Shown here: in pieces, positions 22,714 through 31,222 of the stretch
Numbering within the stretch: position 1 is the stretch's first letter
Layout of the letters: the number at the start of each line of letters is the position of its first letter
From: Mesorhizobium sp. CA8
Lineage (GTDB): Bacteria > Pseudomonadota > Alphaproteobacteria > Rhizobiales > Rhizobiaceae
Assembly: GCF_020164955.1 (NCBI RefSeq)
Contig: NZ_JAIUHG010000039.1
Span: forward strand, 1-48,883
Direction: 5' to 3'
Length of the DNA: 48,883 nucleotides
Notes under the pieces: model-generated
The model's input: the letters and a program-made list of their open reading frames with translations, nothing else
Databases searched by the model: none
Told to the model about the DNA's origin: nothing
Made by a program: the position numbers and the translations under genes

Positions 22714-24078
22714 TTACCCCTGAGCAGCCTGCAGCCGGTTGTAATCGTGCAGCGTGCGGCTCAGCCTTCGGCGCAGGAAGTTCGAGATGTTGTCGAAGAT
22801 GAAGACGACGAGCAGCGTCAGCAGCACCATGTAGAAGACGTTGGCCCAGTTCGAATTGGTGCGCATTGCTTCCCAAAGCTTCAGGCCGATGCCGCCGGCG
22901 CCGACGGCGCCGATAATGGTTGCGCCGCGAGTGTTGGATTCCCACTGGTAGAGCGTCTGGCTGATGAAGACCGGCACCACTTCCGGCAGCACGCCGTAGC
23001 GCTGCACCAGCAGGCCGTGGGCGCCGGTCGAAAGCACGCCCTCGCGCGGCTTGTCGTCGATGTTTTCCAGCGCCTCGGAATAGGTTTTGCCCAATGTGCC
23101 GATCTCGGTGAAGAAGATCGCGGCGCTGCCGGCCAGCGGTCCGGGGCCGAAGGCGCGGGTGAAGAACAGCGCCCAGATCAGCATGTCGACCGAGCGCATG
23201 AAGTCGAAGAAGCGTTTCAGCACCTGGCTGAGCAGCCCGCTCGGCGTGATGTTGCGGGCGGCGAAGAAGGCGAGCGGGAAGGCGACGATACCGCCGAGCA
23301 GCGTGCCGAGGAAGGCCATGACGATGGTCTGCAGGAGCTTCGTCCAGACGTCCCCATGCTGCCACTGCGCATTGTTCCAGATGTTGTCGGCGGCCAAAGC
23401 GAGGTTCGAGGTTCCCGGCTTGAGCTCTGGCCCGGAGGCGATGAGCGAGATCACCTCGCCGGCCGACTTGCCGAAGAAGGGCGAGCGCGTGTCGAAGACG
23501 AAATTGGCCCAGCCGAGAAAGCGCTTGCGCACCTTGACGCGGTCGACGGTGATGCGCACCTCGCCGACAAAGCCCATCTTGGCGACGCTCTCGTCGTCAT
23601 GGACGGTCACCCAGTCGGGCACCGGACCTGTGACCACCGGCTTGCCGCCGGTCAGCGATATCGGGACGGTCACGCCATTGGCCGTGATCGTTGCCCTTGT
23701 CTTGTCGAAGGTCACGGATTTCGCATCGCCGTCGATCTGAACCGTGAAGGTGCCGTCTGGGTTCTTGATCACCCAGTCGGGATCGGGGTTCTCGCCGAGC
23801 GCCGAGAAGCGCGGATATTTCGGCGTGATTTCGGGCCGGTCGAGCCGGAATTCCGGCTGCAGGTCGTAACTGATCCATTGCGACAGGAAGAGCGGCAGGC
23901 GCTCCCAATGCGACTCGCGCAGCACTTGCGGCAGGCTGAAGAACCACAAGGCATAGCCAAGATAGAGCACGGTGCCCGCGATCAGCAGCAGCGGCCAGAA
24001 GCGCTTGTAGGCCGGCTGCTGGAATATCTGCGGATGGCGTTGCTCAATCGTGGTTATTTCGTCGGCAGCCATAGCCAT
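22714..24078 (-). CDS. phnE: Phosphonate/phosphate ABC permease, long form (PhnE2/PhoT-like)
   Basis: 454-residue inner-membrane permease. The C-terminal part (residues about 240-450) is a standard PhnE permease domain, with ENIDDKPREGVLSTGAHGLL as the ATPase-contacting loop and GATIIGAVGAGGIG. Before it, after a first membrane segment (about 28-50), there is a segment of about 180 residues rich in beta-like sequence and predicted periplasmic. Ordinary PhnE is 260-300 residues. Rhizobial PhoT of the phoCDET phosphate/phosphonate importer has this long form. The start lies 1 nt after the upstream stop. It pairs with the preceding permease as the heteromeric pore. Confidence 0.88.
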   Translation of the reverse strand: MAMAADEITTIEQRHPQIFQQPAYKRFWPLLLIAGTVLYLGYALWFFSLPQVLRESHWERLPLFLSQWISYDLQPEFRLDRPEITPKYPRFSALGENPDPDWVIKNPDGTFTVQIDGDAKSVTFDKTRATITANGVTVPISLTGGKPVVTGPVPDWVTVHDDESVAKMGFVGEVRITVDRVKVRKRFLGWANFVFDTRSPFFGKSAGEVISLIASGPELKPGTSNLALAADNIWNNAQWQHGDVWTKLLQTIVMAFLGTLLGGIVAFPLAFFAARNITPSGLLSQVLKRFFDFMRSVDMLIWALFFTRAFGPGPLAGSAAIFFTEIGTLGKTYSEALENIDDKPREGVLSTGAHGLLVQRYGVLPEVVPVFISQTLYQWESNTRGATIIGAVGAGGIGLKLWEAMRTNSNWANVFYMVLLTLLVVFIFDNISNFLRRRLSRTLHDYNRLQAAQG

Positions 24079-24079
24079 T

Positions 24080-25033
24080 TCAAGCGCTCATCAAAAATGC
24101 TTGCTCACCGACGAGCTTGCGGCGCAGCCAGGCGGAGAACTGGTCGACGAGGAAGATGGTGACGAAGAGCAGGAGCACCAGCGCCAGGGTCTTGGCGCCG
24201 AAGCCGCGTGAAATGGAAAGCTTCAGCTCCTCGCCGATGCCGCCGCCGCCGACCGCGCCCATGATGGTCGAGATGCGCACGTTGATCTCGATCCGAAGCA
24301 GCGTATAGGACATGAAATTGGGCAACACCTGCGGCAGGTCGGCGAAGCGCACGCGCTCGAACCAGTTGGCGCCGACGGCGCGCAGGCCCTCTTCCGGACG
24401 CATATCGATGTTCTCGTTGATCTCGTAGAACAGCTTGCCCAGCGCGCCGATCGAATGCAGGCCGATGGCGATGATGGCGGCCACGGGGCCGATCGAGACG
24501 ATCGCCGCGAACAGGCCGGCAATGACGATCTCGGGGAAGGCGCGCAACAGTTCCATGAAGCGCTTGACGACGAGCCGCAGGATCGGGCTCGGCGTCAGGT
24601 TGCGCGCAGCGATGAAGGAGAAGGGAACGGCGAAGACGAAGCCGATGAAGGTCGAGACCAGCGCCACGTTCACCGTGGTCAGCATCAGCTCGAAATATTC
24701 GGGGATGTAGAAGCCGCCCCAGACGTAGACGCGGCCGAGCGGGAAGTTGAATTCCTGCGTGCCCTTGTCGTTGGGCGAGGCGATATCGAACAGCGCCCGC
24801 CAGACGTCGTTCCAGTCCTTCGGGACCAGCCAGCTCAGGAAATCAAGAATGTGCGGCAGCCGCTCGAAGAAATGGCCGGCATTGGCTTCGTCGGCGAACC
24901 ACATGGTCGCGCACATGGCGACAAGCAGCAGGCCGACGCCCAGCGCGGTGTAGAAGCGGCGCAGTGAGGTCTGGCGCCGCCAGGCATCGGCCTGCTGGCG
25001 GGTGGCATCGGAATGGAGTGTCGCTGATGTCAT
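24080..25033 (-). CDS. phnE: Phosphonate ABC transporter permease (PhnE1/PhoE-like)
   Basis: 317-residue inner-membrane permease. The start at MTSATLHSD (25033) avoids an upstream extension through the hairpin. The permease domain carries ENIDMRPEEGLRAVGANWFE (the loop that docks on PhnC) and STIMGAVGGGGIGEEL. About 60 periplasmic residues follow TM1 (PKDWNDVWRALFDIASPNDK...). A perfect hairpin separates it from phnD, so its expression probably depends on read-through. Confidence 0.88.
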   Translation of the reverse strand: MTSATLHSDATRQQADAWRRQTSLRRFYTALGVGLLLVAMCATMWFADEANAGHFFERLPHILDFLSWLVPKDWNDVWRALFDIASPNDKGTQEFNFPLGRVYVWGGFYIPEYFELMLTTVNVALVSTFIGFVFAVPFSFIAARNLTPSPILRLVVKRFMELLRAFPEIVIAGLFAAIVSIGPVAAIIAIGLHSIGALGKLFYEINENIDMRPEEGLRAVGANWFERVRFADLPQVLPNFMSYTLLRIEINVRISTIMGAVGGGGIGEELKLSISRGFGAKTLALVLLLFVTIFLVDQFSAWLRRKLVGEQAFLMSA

Positions 25034-25046
25034 GATCGGGATATGC

Positions 25047-25079
25047 AAAAAGGGCGGCGTTTCGAACGCCGCCCTTTTT
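25047..25079 (-). terminator. Perfect 15-bp stem-loop terminator/attenuator between phnD and phnE
   Basis: AAAAAGGGCGGCGTT (25047-25061) pairs perfectly with AACGCCGCCCTTTTT (25065-25079) around TCG. Read on the minus strand it is a GC-rich stem ending in TTTTT, ten nucleotides after the phnD stop, a textbook intrinsic terminator. As permease genes follow, it likely works as partial terminator setting binding-protein excess. Confidence 0.85.
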
Positions 25080-25089
25080 CCAGATGCCT

Positions 25090-25998
25090 TTAGCCGCCGA
25101 TAGCGGCTTTGCGGGCTTCGACGATGACGCTGTAGAAGTCCGGCTTCACCGGGACGTAGCCGGTGAAATCGCCACCCTCGACGCCTTCGAAGCAAGCCTT
25201 GTCCTTGGCCGGCAGGGCGGTGAAGAAAGCGGTGAGCTTGGCGGTCATGTCGTCGCCGAGCGCGGTGCGGACAACCAGCGGGCCGTTCGGGATCAGGCCC
25301 GAGCGCCACACTTCGACGAAGTCGTTCGGGTCGACGGCGCCCTTGGCGACTTCCTTGTGGAAGGTGCCGGAGGTGTAGCCGTTCTTGAAATCGCCGATGC
25401 CGGAGGAATCGTCCACCGCCACGTCGACCTTGCCGTCGCGCACGGCCAGCACGTTGTTCTCATGGCCGCCGTTGAACTGGGTCGAGGCGAAGTAGGTTTC
25501 GTTGGAAGCGCCGGTGTCCTTCGGAATCTGGGTCAGCGGAATCAGATAGCCGGAGGTCGAATCCGGATCGGCATAGCCGAGCTTCTTGCCCTTGGCCGAC
25601 TTGATGTCGGTGATCCCCGAGGTCTTCAGTGCCAGGCCGATGGAGTAGTAGCCGGTCGAGCCGTCGGTCTGCTTGGTGGTGAGGATCGGCGTGACCGCCT
25701 TCGGGTCCTTGAGATAGACGCTGGCGTAGCCGGAAGCGCCGAGCTCGGCGAAGTCGAGCGTGCCGCCGAGCAGGCCCTGGATAACGCCGTCATAGTCGGC
25801 GGCCGGGAACAGCGACACCTTTTCGAAGCCGAATTCCGACTTCAGGTGATCGGCGAGGCACTGGTAGTTGCGCAGACGGTCGGTCTCGTTCTCACCGCCG
25901 AGGATGCCGACGCGGAATTCCTTGATGTCAGCGGCGTGCGCGGCGCTGGCCGCCATGGCGAGCAGCGAAACCGCCCCAAAAACCATCTTTCTGAACAT
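25090..25998 (-). CDS. phnD: Phosphonate/phosphate-binding periplasmic protein
   Basis: 302-residue binding protein of the PhnD family (type II periplasmic fold). The signal peptide ends at AAHA before ADIKEFRVGILGGENETDRLRNY, the typical PhnD opening. DYDGVIQGLLGGTLDFAELG and DSTSGYLIPLTQI are family motifs lining the phosphonate site, and Ser/Thr of STSGY usually contact the phosphonate group. It delivers ligand to PhnE1/E2 with PhnC as ATPase. Followed by a strong stem-loop. Confidence 0.92.
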   Translation of the reverse strand: MFRKMVFGAVSLLAMAASAAHAADIKEFRVGILGGENETDRLRNYQCLADHLKSEFGFEKVSLFPAADYDGVIQGLLGGTLDFAELGASGYASVYLKDPKAVTPILTTKQTDGSTGYYSIGLALKTSGITDIKSAKGKKLGYADPDSTSGYLIPLTQIPKDTGASNETYFASTQFNGGHENNVLAVRDGKVDVAVDDSSGIGDFKNGYTSGTFHKEVAKGAVDPNDFVEVWRSGLIPNGPLVVRTALGDDMTAKLTAFFTALPAKDKACFEGVEGGDFTGYVPVKPDFYSVIVEARKAAIGG

Positions 25999-26137
25999 TT
26001 TGCTCTCTCTCCTGTTGCTCCGGCTGCGCGCCGACGGCGTTCTGATTTTTCAAGTCTTGCCTTTGACGCGGGCGGGCGATCCGGGTTGCTCTGCTGAAAT
26101 CCACGATTTGCCCGGACCGCTGGGCCGGGCGGCGGAG

Positions 26138-26995
26138 TCAGTAGCCAGGCAAGGCTGGTTCGAGCGGTCCGGCGGATGCGATGATCTTCGGCTTGACGGT
26201 CACGCTGGTCGATGTGATCGCCTCGGAGATCTCGGCGCCGCTGGCGTCGGCGCCGTAGACGGTGCGCACGGCGTCGCGGTCGAGGTCCTCCGGGGCGCCG
26301 TCGAAGACGACCTTGCCGGCAGCCATGCCGATGATGCGGTTGCAATAGGCGCGCGCGGTGTCCAGCGTGTGCAGATTGGTGACGACGGTGATGCCTTCGC
26401 GCAGATTGATGTCGCGCAGCGAATCCATCACCACCTTGGCGTTGAGCGGGTCGAGCGAGGCGATCGGCTCATCTGCCAGAATCACCTTCGGCTGCTGCAT
26501 CATGGCGCGGGCGATTGCCACACGCTGCTGCTGGCCGCCGGACAGCGTGCCGGCCGGCTGCAGCGCGGTGCGGGCGATGTCGAGGCGCTCGAGCGCGGCC
26601 ACGGCCTCGGCGCATTCGGTACGCGTGAACATGCCGAGCAGGTTGGAAACCGTCGAGCGATGGTTGAGGCGGCCGAGCAGCACGTTGGTCAGCACGTCGA
26701 GGCGCGGCACGAGGTTGAACTGCTGGAAGATCATGGCGCAGTCGCGCTGCCAGCGCCGCAGCGGCGATCCCTGCAGGCTGGAAACCTCCGCGCCCTCAAA
26801 AAAAATCGATCCTTGGCTCGGATCGATGAGACGATTGATCATGCGCAAAAGCGTCGACTTGCCAGCGCCGGAACGACCGATGATGCCGACCATCTGGCCG
26901 CGCGGGATCGAGATGTTGATATCGCTGACGGCGGTGTTCTTGCCAAATCGTCGGGTTACGCCGCGGATCTCAAGCGTGGCCGATGATGCTGACAT
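26138..26995 (-). CDS. phnC: Phosphonate ABC transporter ATP-binding protein
   Basis: 285-residue ATPase. Walker A is GRSGAGKST (residues about 37-45), the signature is LSGGQQQR (about 149-156), Walker B is VILADEP and the switch histidine is in NLHTLD. The family-typical LRMINRLIDPSQGSI is present. First gene of the import operon phnC-phnD-phnE1-phnE2, with a candidate PHO box about 70-90 bp upstream. The phnC-phnD gap of about 140 bp contains only a small GCCCGG/CCGGGC inverted repeat (26110-26130). Confidence 0.92.
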   Translation of the reverse strand: MSASSATLEIRGVTRRFGKNTAVSDINISIPRGQMVGIIGRSGAGKSTLLRMINRLIDPSQGSIFFEGAEVSSLQGSPLRRWQRDCAMIFQQFNLVPRLDVLTNVLLGRLNHRSTVSNLLGMFTRTECAEAVAALERLDIARTALQPAGTLSGGQQQRVAIARAMMQQPKVILADEPIASLDPLNAKVVMDSLRDINLREGITVVTNLHTLDTARAYCNRIIGMAAGKVVFDGAPEDLDRDAVRTVYGADASGAEISEAITSTSVTVKPKIIASAGPLEPALPGY

Positions 26996-27065
26996 ACCAA
27001 AACTCCAGTCCGTTGCGCTTTTGCAGGTCTGTTAACCTTCGCTAGCGCAGGCCGATGAAGCTGGG

Positions 27066-27083
27066 GTGTCGGATTGATGTCAG
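27066..27083 (-). promoter_or_regulatory. Candidate PHO box upstream of phnC
   Basis: On the minus strand it reads CTGACAT-CAAT-CCGACAC, two 7-bp direct repeats four bases apart, close to the rhizobial PhoB consensus CTGTCAT-N4-CTGTCAT. It lies 71-88 bp before the phnC start. Confidence 0.55.
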
Positions 27084-27111
27084 TTTTGTTACGTCCCACA
27101 GGCTTAGAGAT

Positions 27112-27822
27112 TCAACCAAGCACCAGCAATTCCTCGAAATGCTTCATGTCCTTGAAGCTGCAGAAGGCCGGAGGCTTGAGCTCGATCACAGGAGCCTCGC
27201 GTTCGAGGAACGACAGGCAGTCATCGAACAGATCCTGCCAGGCCGTGGCTCGCTCGTCGGCTAGACGGCGGATCTGATAGGCGAAGGTGATGTGGAAGAC
27301 GTAAGCGTCGTGGTCCGGATGGCGGTAGCCGAACGGCACCGACAGCGCGTCGCGCCACAGGCGCAGGATGCGCTCGTCCTCAGCGGAAGCACCGGCAACC
27401 GTAAGGCCGTTTGGCGTAACGCCGATGGTCTTGATACGAAACGTAGGGCAGGCCTCAAAGCCCTCCAGGCGCTGCAGATAGAGGCGGGTCATGTCGTCGA
27501 TGCTGGTGTCGAGCGGCACGTCGGAGGGCCAGTAGGGGAGCCGGCGCCGATATTCGATGATGCCCTGGAACAGCGTCATGTGCAGGCTGGAGATCGGCGT
27601 GAAGGCGAGGCGGTCCGCGTCCGGCATGGCGCGGATGCGCTCGCGCACCTCGATGATCGCGGCTTGCGAAGGCGAGTCGCTGATGAGGTGACTGACGACC
27701 GTGTTGCCGGGTTCGGGGAGGAAGTCGCCCGAGGTGTCGTAACGGGTGCCGAGATGCACCGGCGCTGTCGGGTTGGTACCTTCGAGAAATCCGGCGAGCG
27801 AGGGTCTGGCTGTGGCGAGCAT
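27112..27822 (-). CDS. DUF1868 protein, 2H phosphoesterase superfamily
   Basis: 236-residue protein. The DUF1868 opening RYDTSGDFLPEPGNTVVSHL and two HxT-type motifs, LHMTLF (residues about 80-85) and FHITFAY (about 181-187), define a 2H phosphodiesterase active site, where the two histidines act on 2',3'- or 1,2-cyclic phosphates. The ATG was chosen for AAGGAG seven bases upstream. It sits between the acyltransferase of the C-P lyase operon and phnC, in the same direction. The C-P lyase pathway makes ribose 1,2-cyclic phosphate, normally opened by PhnP, which is absent here, so replacement of PhnP is an attractive but unproven role. Confidence 0.82.
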   Translation of the reverse strand: MLATARPSLAGFLEGTNPTAPVHLGTRYDTSGDFLPEPGNTVVSHLISDSPSQAAIIEVRERIRAMPDADRLAFTPISSLHMTLFQGIIEYRRRLPYWPSDVPLDTSIDDMTRLYLQRLEGFEACPTFRIKTIGVTPNGLTVAGASAEDERILRLWRDALSVPFGYRHPDHDAYVFHITFAYQIRRLADERATAWQDLFDDCLSFLEREAPVIELKPPAFCSFKDMKHFEELLVLG

Positions 27823-27873
27823 CGCGATCTCCTTGGGGAAATGGCGTCCTGTCCGAGTCATGTGTCAACGGTG

Positions 27874-27957
27874 TGAATGGTGAATGGTGAGTGGTGAATG
27901 GTGAATGGTGAATGGTGAATGGTGAATGGTGAATGGTGAATGGTGAATGGTGAATGG
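27874..27957. repeat. Heptanucleotide minisatellite, 12 copies of TGAATGG
   Basis: Twelve contiguous 7-bp units, eleven identical and one TGAGTGG (27888-27894). A short inverted block, CCATTCACCATTCACC at 27991-28006, faces it across 33 bp, so the array can fold on itself. It lies between the acyltransferase stop and the DUF1868 start and probably varies in copy number among strains. Confidence 0.9.
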
Positions 27958-28010
27958 TGAGAAGAAGGGCTTCGTTGCATTCACTATTGACCATTCACCA
28001 TTCACCGCGC

Positions 28011-28625
28011 CTAGCCGCCATGCTTCTCCAGGAACGCCTCCTCCGACAGCTCGCGGAAATCGTCGAGCGCAGCGCGCAGCCTTGCATGATCCCAATCCCA
28101 CCAGGCTAAAGCCTGGTAGCGCTCGGCGGTGCGGCGGTCGAAGCGCTCGCGGATCGGCTTCGCCGGCACGCCGCCGACGATTGTGTAGGGCGCGACATCC
28201 TTCGACACCACGGCGCCCGCGCCGACGGCCGCGCCATCGCCGACGGTGACGCCGGGCAGGATGGTCGAGCCATGGCCGAGCCAGGTGTCGTGGCCGATGG
28301 TGACACGCCTGGCGCGGCGCTCGGCGAAGAACGCGCTCTCATGCTCGGCGTCGTCCCAATAGTCGGAGGCGCGGTAGGTGAAGTGGTGCAGCGTCGGCCG
28401 CCAGGTCGGGTGGTTGGTGGCGTTGAGGCGCACGCTTGCCGCGATGTTGGAGAACTTGCCGATGGTCGCGCACCACACGGCGCAGTCCTGCATCATATAG
28501 GAATAGTCGCCGAGCTCGCATTCGGCGACGCGGCTGCCCTCGGCGATCTCGGTCCAGCGGCCGAGCGTCGAGTTTTCGACCTGCGCCGTCGGATGGATCA
28601 GCGGCGCCTCCGAAAGCTTCTTCAT
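28011..28625 (-). CDS. Left-handed beta-helix hexapeptide-repeat transferase of the phosphonate cluster
   Basis: 204-residue LbetaH protein, family 'phosphonate metabolism protein, transferase hexapeptide repeat'. Hexapeptide turns are visible from IHPTAQVENSTLGRWTEI to IGHDTWLGHGSTILPGVTVG and GAVVSKDVAPYTIVGGVPAK. The catalytic His common to such acetyltransferases is probably in NATNHPTW. Its start overlaps the phnL stop by 4 bp, so it is translated with the C-P lyase operon. It may acetylate aminoalkylphosphonates as PhnO does or modify an intermediate. Substrate is not established. Confidence 0.87.
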   Translation of the reverse strand: MKKLSEAPLIHPTAQVENSTLGRWTEIAEGSRVAECELGDYSYMMQDCAVWCATIGKFSNIAASVRLNATNHPTWRPTLHHFTYRASDYWDDAEHESAFFAERRARRVTIGHDTWLGHGSTILPGVTVGDGAAVGAGAVVSKDVAPYTIVGGVPAKPIRERFDRRTAERYQALAWWDWDHARLRAALDDFRELSEEAFLEKHGG

Positions 28626-29329
28626 GCGGCGATCTTTCCGGCGGCAAAGGCCGTGACGTCGATGACGCGGTCGGCCACAGCCTCACGAACGTCGAGGTCG
28701 TGGAAGATACCGAGCAGGGCGACGCCCGCAGTCTTCTTGGCGGCGATGAGCTCGACCACGACATCGCGGTTCTTCGCGTCGAGCGAGGCGGTCGGTTCAT
28801 CGAGCAGCAGGATCGGATGCTCGGTTATGAAACCGCGCGCGATGTTGACGCGCTGCTGCTCGCCGCCCGAGAAGGTCGCGGGCGGCAGCGCCCAGAGCTT
28901 TTCGGGAAGATTGAGCTGCGCAAGCAAGCTGCGTGCTTTTTCCCGCGCGCCTTCGCGATCCTCGCCGCGCTCGACCAGCGGCTCGGCGACCACGTCGAGC
29001 GCGGAAACGCGCGGCACGGTGCGCAGGAACTGGCTGACATAGCCGATAGTATGGCGGCGCACGGAAAGCACAGTGCGCGGGCTGGCGGAGGCGAGGTCGA
29101 TCAATCCGCCGCCATGCTGGACGATGATTTGACCTTCATCGACGGCGTAGTTGCCGTAGAGCATCTTCAGGATCGAGCTTTTTCCCGCGCCCGACGGGCC
29201 GCCGAGCACGGCGCATTGGCCGGCGCGGATCGAGAAGGAGACACCCCTCACCACCGGCAGCGTGACGCCGTTACGCAGATGCATGGTGAAGCTTTTGGCG
29301 ACGTCCGAGAGAACGAGAGGCGTGGCCAT
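28622..29329 (-). CDS. phnL: C-P lyase accessory ATPase PhnL
   Basis: 235-residue ABC-type ATPase without a membrane partner. Walker A is GGPSGAGKSSILKML (residues about 41-55), the signature is FSGGEQQR, Walker B is ILLLDEP and the switch is FHDLD. The start at MATPLVLSD is preferred because GGAG lies nine bases upstream. An ATG five codons earlier abuts that site. PhnL is required with PhnGHI for the nucleosidase step of C-P lyase and can stack on the complex with PhnK. It is separated from phnK by a 157-bp palindromic repeat, an unusual interruption of a tight operon. Confidence 0.92.
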   Translation of the reverse strand: MATPLVLSDVAKSFTMHLRNGVTLPVVRGVSFSIRAGQCAVLGGPSGAGKSSILKMLYGNYAVDEGQIIVQHGGGLIDLASASPRTVLSVRRHTIGYVSQFLRTVPRVSALDVVAEPLVERGEDREGAREKARSLLAQLNLPEKLWALPPATFSGGEQQRVNIARGFITEHPILLLDEPTASLDAKNRDVVVELIAAKKTAGVALLGIFHDLDVREAVADRVIDVTAFAAGKIAA

Positions 29330-29366
29330 CAGAACATTCTCCAATCGTCAGTCGTTGGCGGGAAAG

Positions 29367-29523
29367 CACCCCCCTCTGCCTTGCCAGGCATCTCCCCCTC
29401 AAGGGGGGAGATCGCCTGTCGCATTCGGTTTCGCCACTCTCCCGCGTTGCAGAACAAGTGGGACATGAAAGCTGCTGATCTCCCCCCTTGAGGGGGAGAT
29501 GGCCGGCAGGCCAGAGGGGGGTG
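29367..29523. repeat. Palindromic repeat inserted between phnK and phnL
   Basis: The outer end CACCCCCCTCTGCC (29367-29380) is inverted as GGCCAGAGGGGGGTG (29509-29523). Inside, CATCTCCCCCTCAAGGGGGG (from 29389) and GATCTCCCCCCTTGAGGGGG (from 29477) each form hairpins and are inverted copies of one another. It lies inside the C-P lyase operon. A related end is at 2-19. Confidence 0.8.
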
Positions 29524-29537
29524 TTCAAGCGCCATCG

Positions 29538-30314
29538 TCACACCTGCAAAATCGAAGAAACCAGCAACTGCGTATAAGGCGCGCGCGGATCGTCGAGCAC
29601 GCGGTCGGTAAGGCCGCTTTCGACGACGCGGCCGTCCTTCATCACCATCATGCGCTGCGACAGGAGCCTGGCCACGGCGAGGTCGTGGGTGACGACGACC
29701 GCCGCCAGCCCGAGATCGGTGACCAGCCCGCGCAGGAGGTCGAGCAGGCGCGCCTGCACCGAGACATCGAGACCGCCGGTCGGCTCGTCCATGAAGACGA
29801 GCCGCGGCCCAGTCACGAGGTTTCGGGCGATCTGCAGCCGCTGGCGCATGCCACCGGAAAAGGCGCGGGGCTCGTCATCGATGCGGTCCTCGTCGATCTC
29901 GACGCGCGACAGCCAGTCGACGGCGGTGGCGCGGATCCTGCCGTAGTGGCGGTCGCCGACCGCCATCAGCCGCTCGCCGACATTGGCGCCGGCCGACACA
30001 GTCATGCGCAGCCCGTCCGCCGGGTTCTGGTGGACGAAACCCCAGTCGGTGCGCATCAGGAAGCGGCGCTCGGCCTCGCTCATGCGGTAAAGCTCACGCC
30101 ATTGGCCGTCGCGCATGCGGTAGCTGGCGGTGCCGGAGGAGGGCAGCAGCCTGGTCGACAGGCAGTTGAGCAGCGTCGTCTTGCCGGAACCGGACTCGCC
30201 GACCACCGCCAGGACCTCGCCTGGCCACAAGTCGAAGGTGACGTTCTCGCAGCCGACGCGCGAGCCGTAGAATTTGGACAGCGCTGAAACGCGCAGCAGC
30301 GGTTCGTCGGTCAT
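29538..30314 (-). CDS. phnK: C-P lyase accessory ATPase PhnK
   Basis: 258-residue ABC-type ATPase. Walker A is GESGSGKTTLLNCL (residues about 35-48), the signature is FSGGMRQRLQIARNL, Walker B is LVFMDEPTGGLD and the switch is VVTHDLAVAR. PhnK docks on PhnJ in the core complex and is needed for phosphonate breakdown in vivo. Its start overlaps the phnJ stop by 4 bp. Confidence 0.93.
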   Translation of the reverse strand: MTDEPLLRVSALSKFYGSRVGCENVTFDLWPGEVLAVVGESGSGKTTLLNCLSTRLLPSSGTASYRMRDGQWRELYRMSEAERRFLMRTDWGFVHQNPADGLRMTVSAGANVGERLMAVGDRHYGRIRATAVDWLSRVEIDEDRIDDEPRAFSGGMRQRLQIARNLVTGPRLVFMDEPTGGLDVSVQARLLDLLRGLVTDLGLAAVVVTHDLAVARLLSQRMMVMKDGRVVESGLTDRVLDDPRAPYTQLLVSSILQV

Positions 30315-31222
30315 TTGGCCGGCTCCGTTTTCTCAGAGGCGAGGTGGGTCTCGGGAGCAAGGTGGCCGTGATGGCCGCCGGCCCGCCGCTTCTCGCAGTG
30401 GTCGGTGTCGGAGCAGACGAACATGTGACCGCCATGGTCATCGAGAATGACCTCGTCGAGATAGACGTTCTCGGCGCCGCAGAGCGCGCAAGGGTGGTCG
30501 AAGGTCTGCACCTCGAAGGGATGGTCCTCGAAGTCGAGGCTGACGACGTCAGTGAAGGGCGGCACCGCGTAGATGCGCTTCTCGCGGCCGGCGCCGAACA
30601 ACTGCAAGGCCGGCGAGCGGTGCATCTTCGGATTGTCGAATTTCGGCGTCGGCGAAGGATCCATCACGTAACGGCCCTCGACCTTGACCGGATAGGCGTA
30701 GGTAGTGGCGATGCGGCCGTGCTTGGCGATGTCCTCATAGAGCTTCACATGCATGAGGCCGTATTCCTCCAGCGCATGCATTTTTCGCGTCTCGGTCTCG
30801 CGTGGCTCGAGGAAGCGCAGCGGCTCGGGGATCGGCACCTGGAAGACCAGCACCTGGCCCGCGTTGAGCGGATGCTCCGGGATGCGGTGGCGGGTCTGGA
30901 TGATCGTCGCATTCGCCGTCTCGGTGGTGACGGCGACCTTGGCGACCTTCTTGAAGAAGGCGCGGATCGAGACGGCGTTGGTGGTGTCGTCGGCGCCCTG
31001 GTCGATGACCTTCAGCACGTCATCGGGACCGATGATCGAGGCGGTGACCTGGACGCCGCCGGTGCCCCAGCCATAAGGCATGGGCATCTCGCGCGAGGCG
31101 AACGGCACCTGGTAGCCGGGAATGGCGATGCCCTTCAGGATGGCGCGGCGGATCATCCTTTTGGTCTGTTCGTCGAGATAGGCGAAGTTGTAGGTGGCGA
31201 TCTCTGTCGGTTGCGCGGTCAT
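30311..31222 (-). CDS. phnJ: Alpha-D-ribose 1-methylphosphonate 5-phosphate C-P lyase (radical SAM)
   Basis: 303-residue catalytic subunit that breaks the carbon-phosphorus bond using S-adenosylmethionine. The four essential cysteines are present with canonical spacing: C245-x2-C248-x21-C270-x5-C276 (E. coli C241, C244, C266 and C272). The glycyl-radical glycine is G36 in AIPGYQVPF (E. coli G32). The start at MTAQPTEIA overlaps the phnI stop by 4 bp. The C-terminal tail after C276 is His-rich (AGGHHGHLAPETH). It assembles with PhnG, PhnH and PhnI. Confidence 0.95.
   Translation of the reverse strand: MTAQPTEIATYNFAYLDEQTKRMIRRAILKGIAIPGYQVPFASREMPMPYGWGTGGVQVTASIIGPDDVLKVIDQGADDTTNAVSIRAFFKKVAKVAVTTETANATIIQTRHRIPEHPLNAGQVLVFQVPIPEPLRFLEPRETETRKMHALEEYGLMHVKLYEDIAKHGRIATTYAYPVKVEGRYVMDPSPTPKFDNPKMHRSPALQLFGAGREKRIYAVPPFTDVVSLDFEDHPFEVQTFDHPCALCGAENVYLDEVILDDHGGHMFVCSDTDHCEKRRAGGHHGHLAPETHLASEKTEPAK

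Noticed and set aside
22714..25033. Tandem permease genes as a simple gene duplication.
   Set aside because: The two proteins differ strongly in length and sequence and match the normal PhnE1/PhnE2 (PhoE/PhoT) pair.
27874..27957. Possible CRISPR-like array.
   Set aside because: Units are 7 bp, contiguous and without spacers. No cas genes are nearby. It is a minisatellite.
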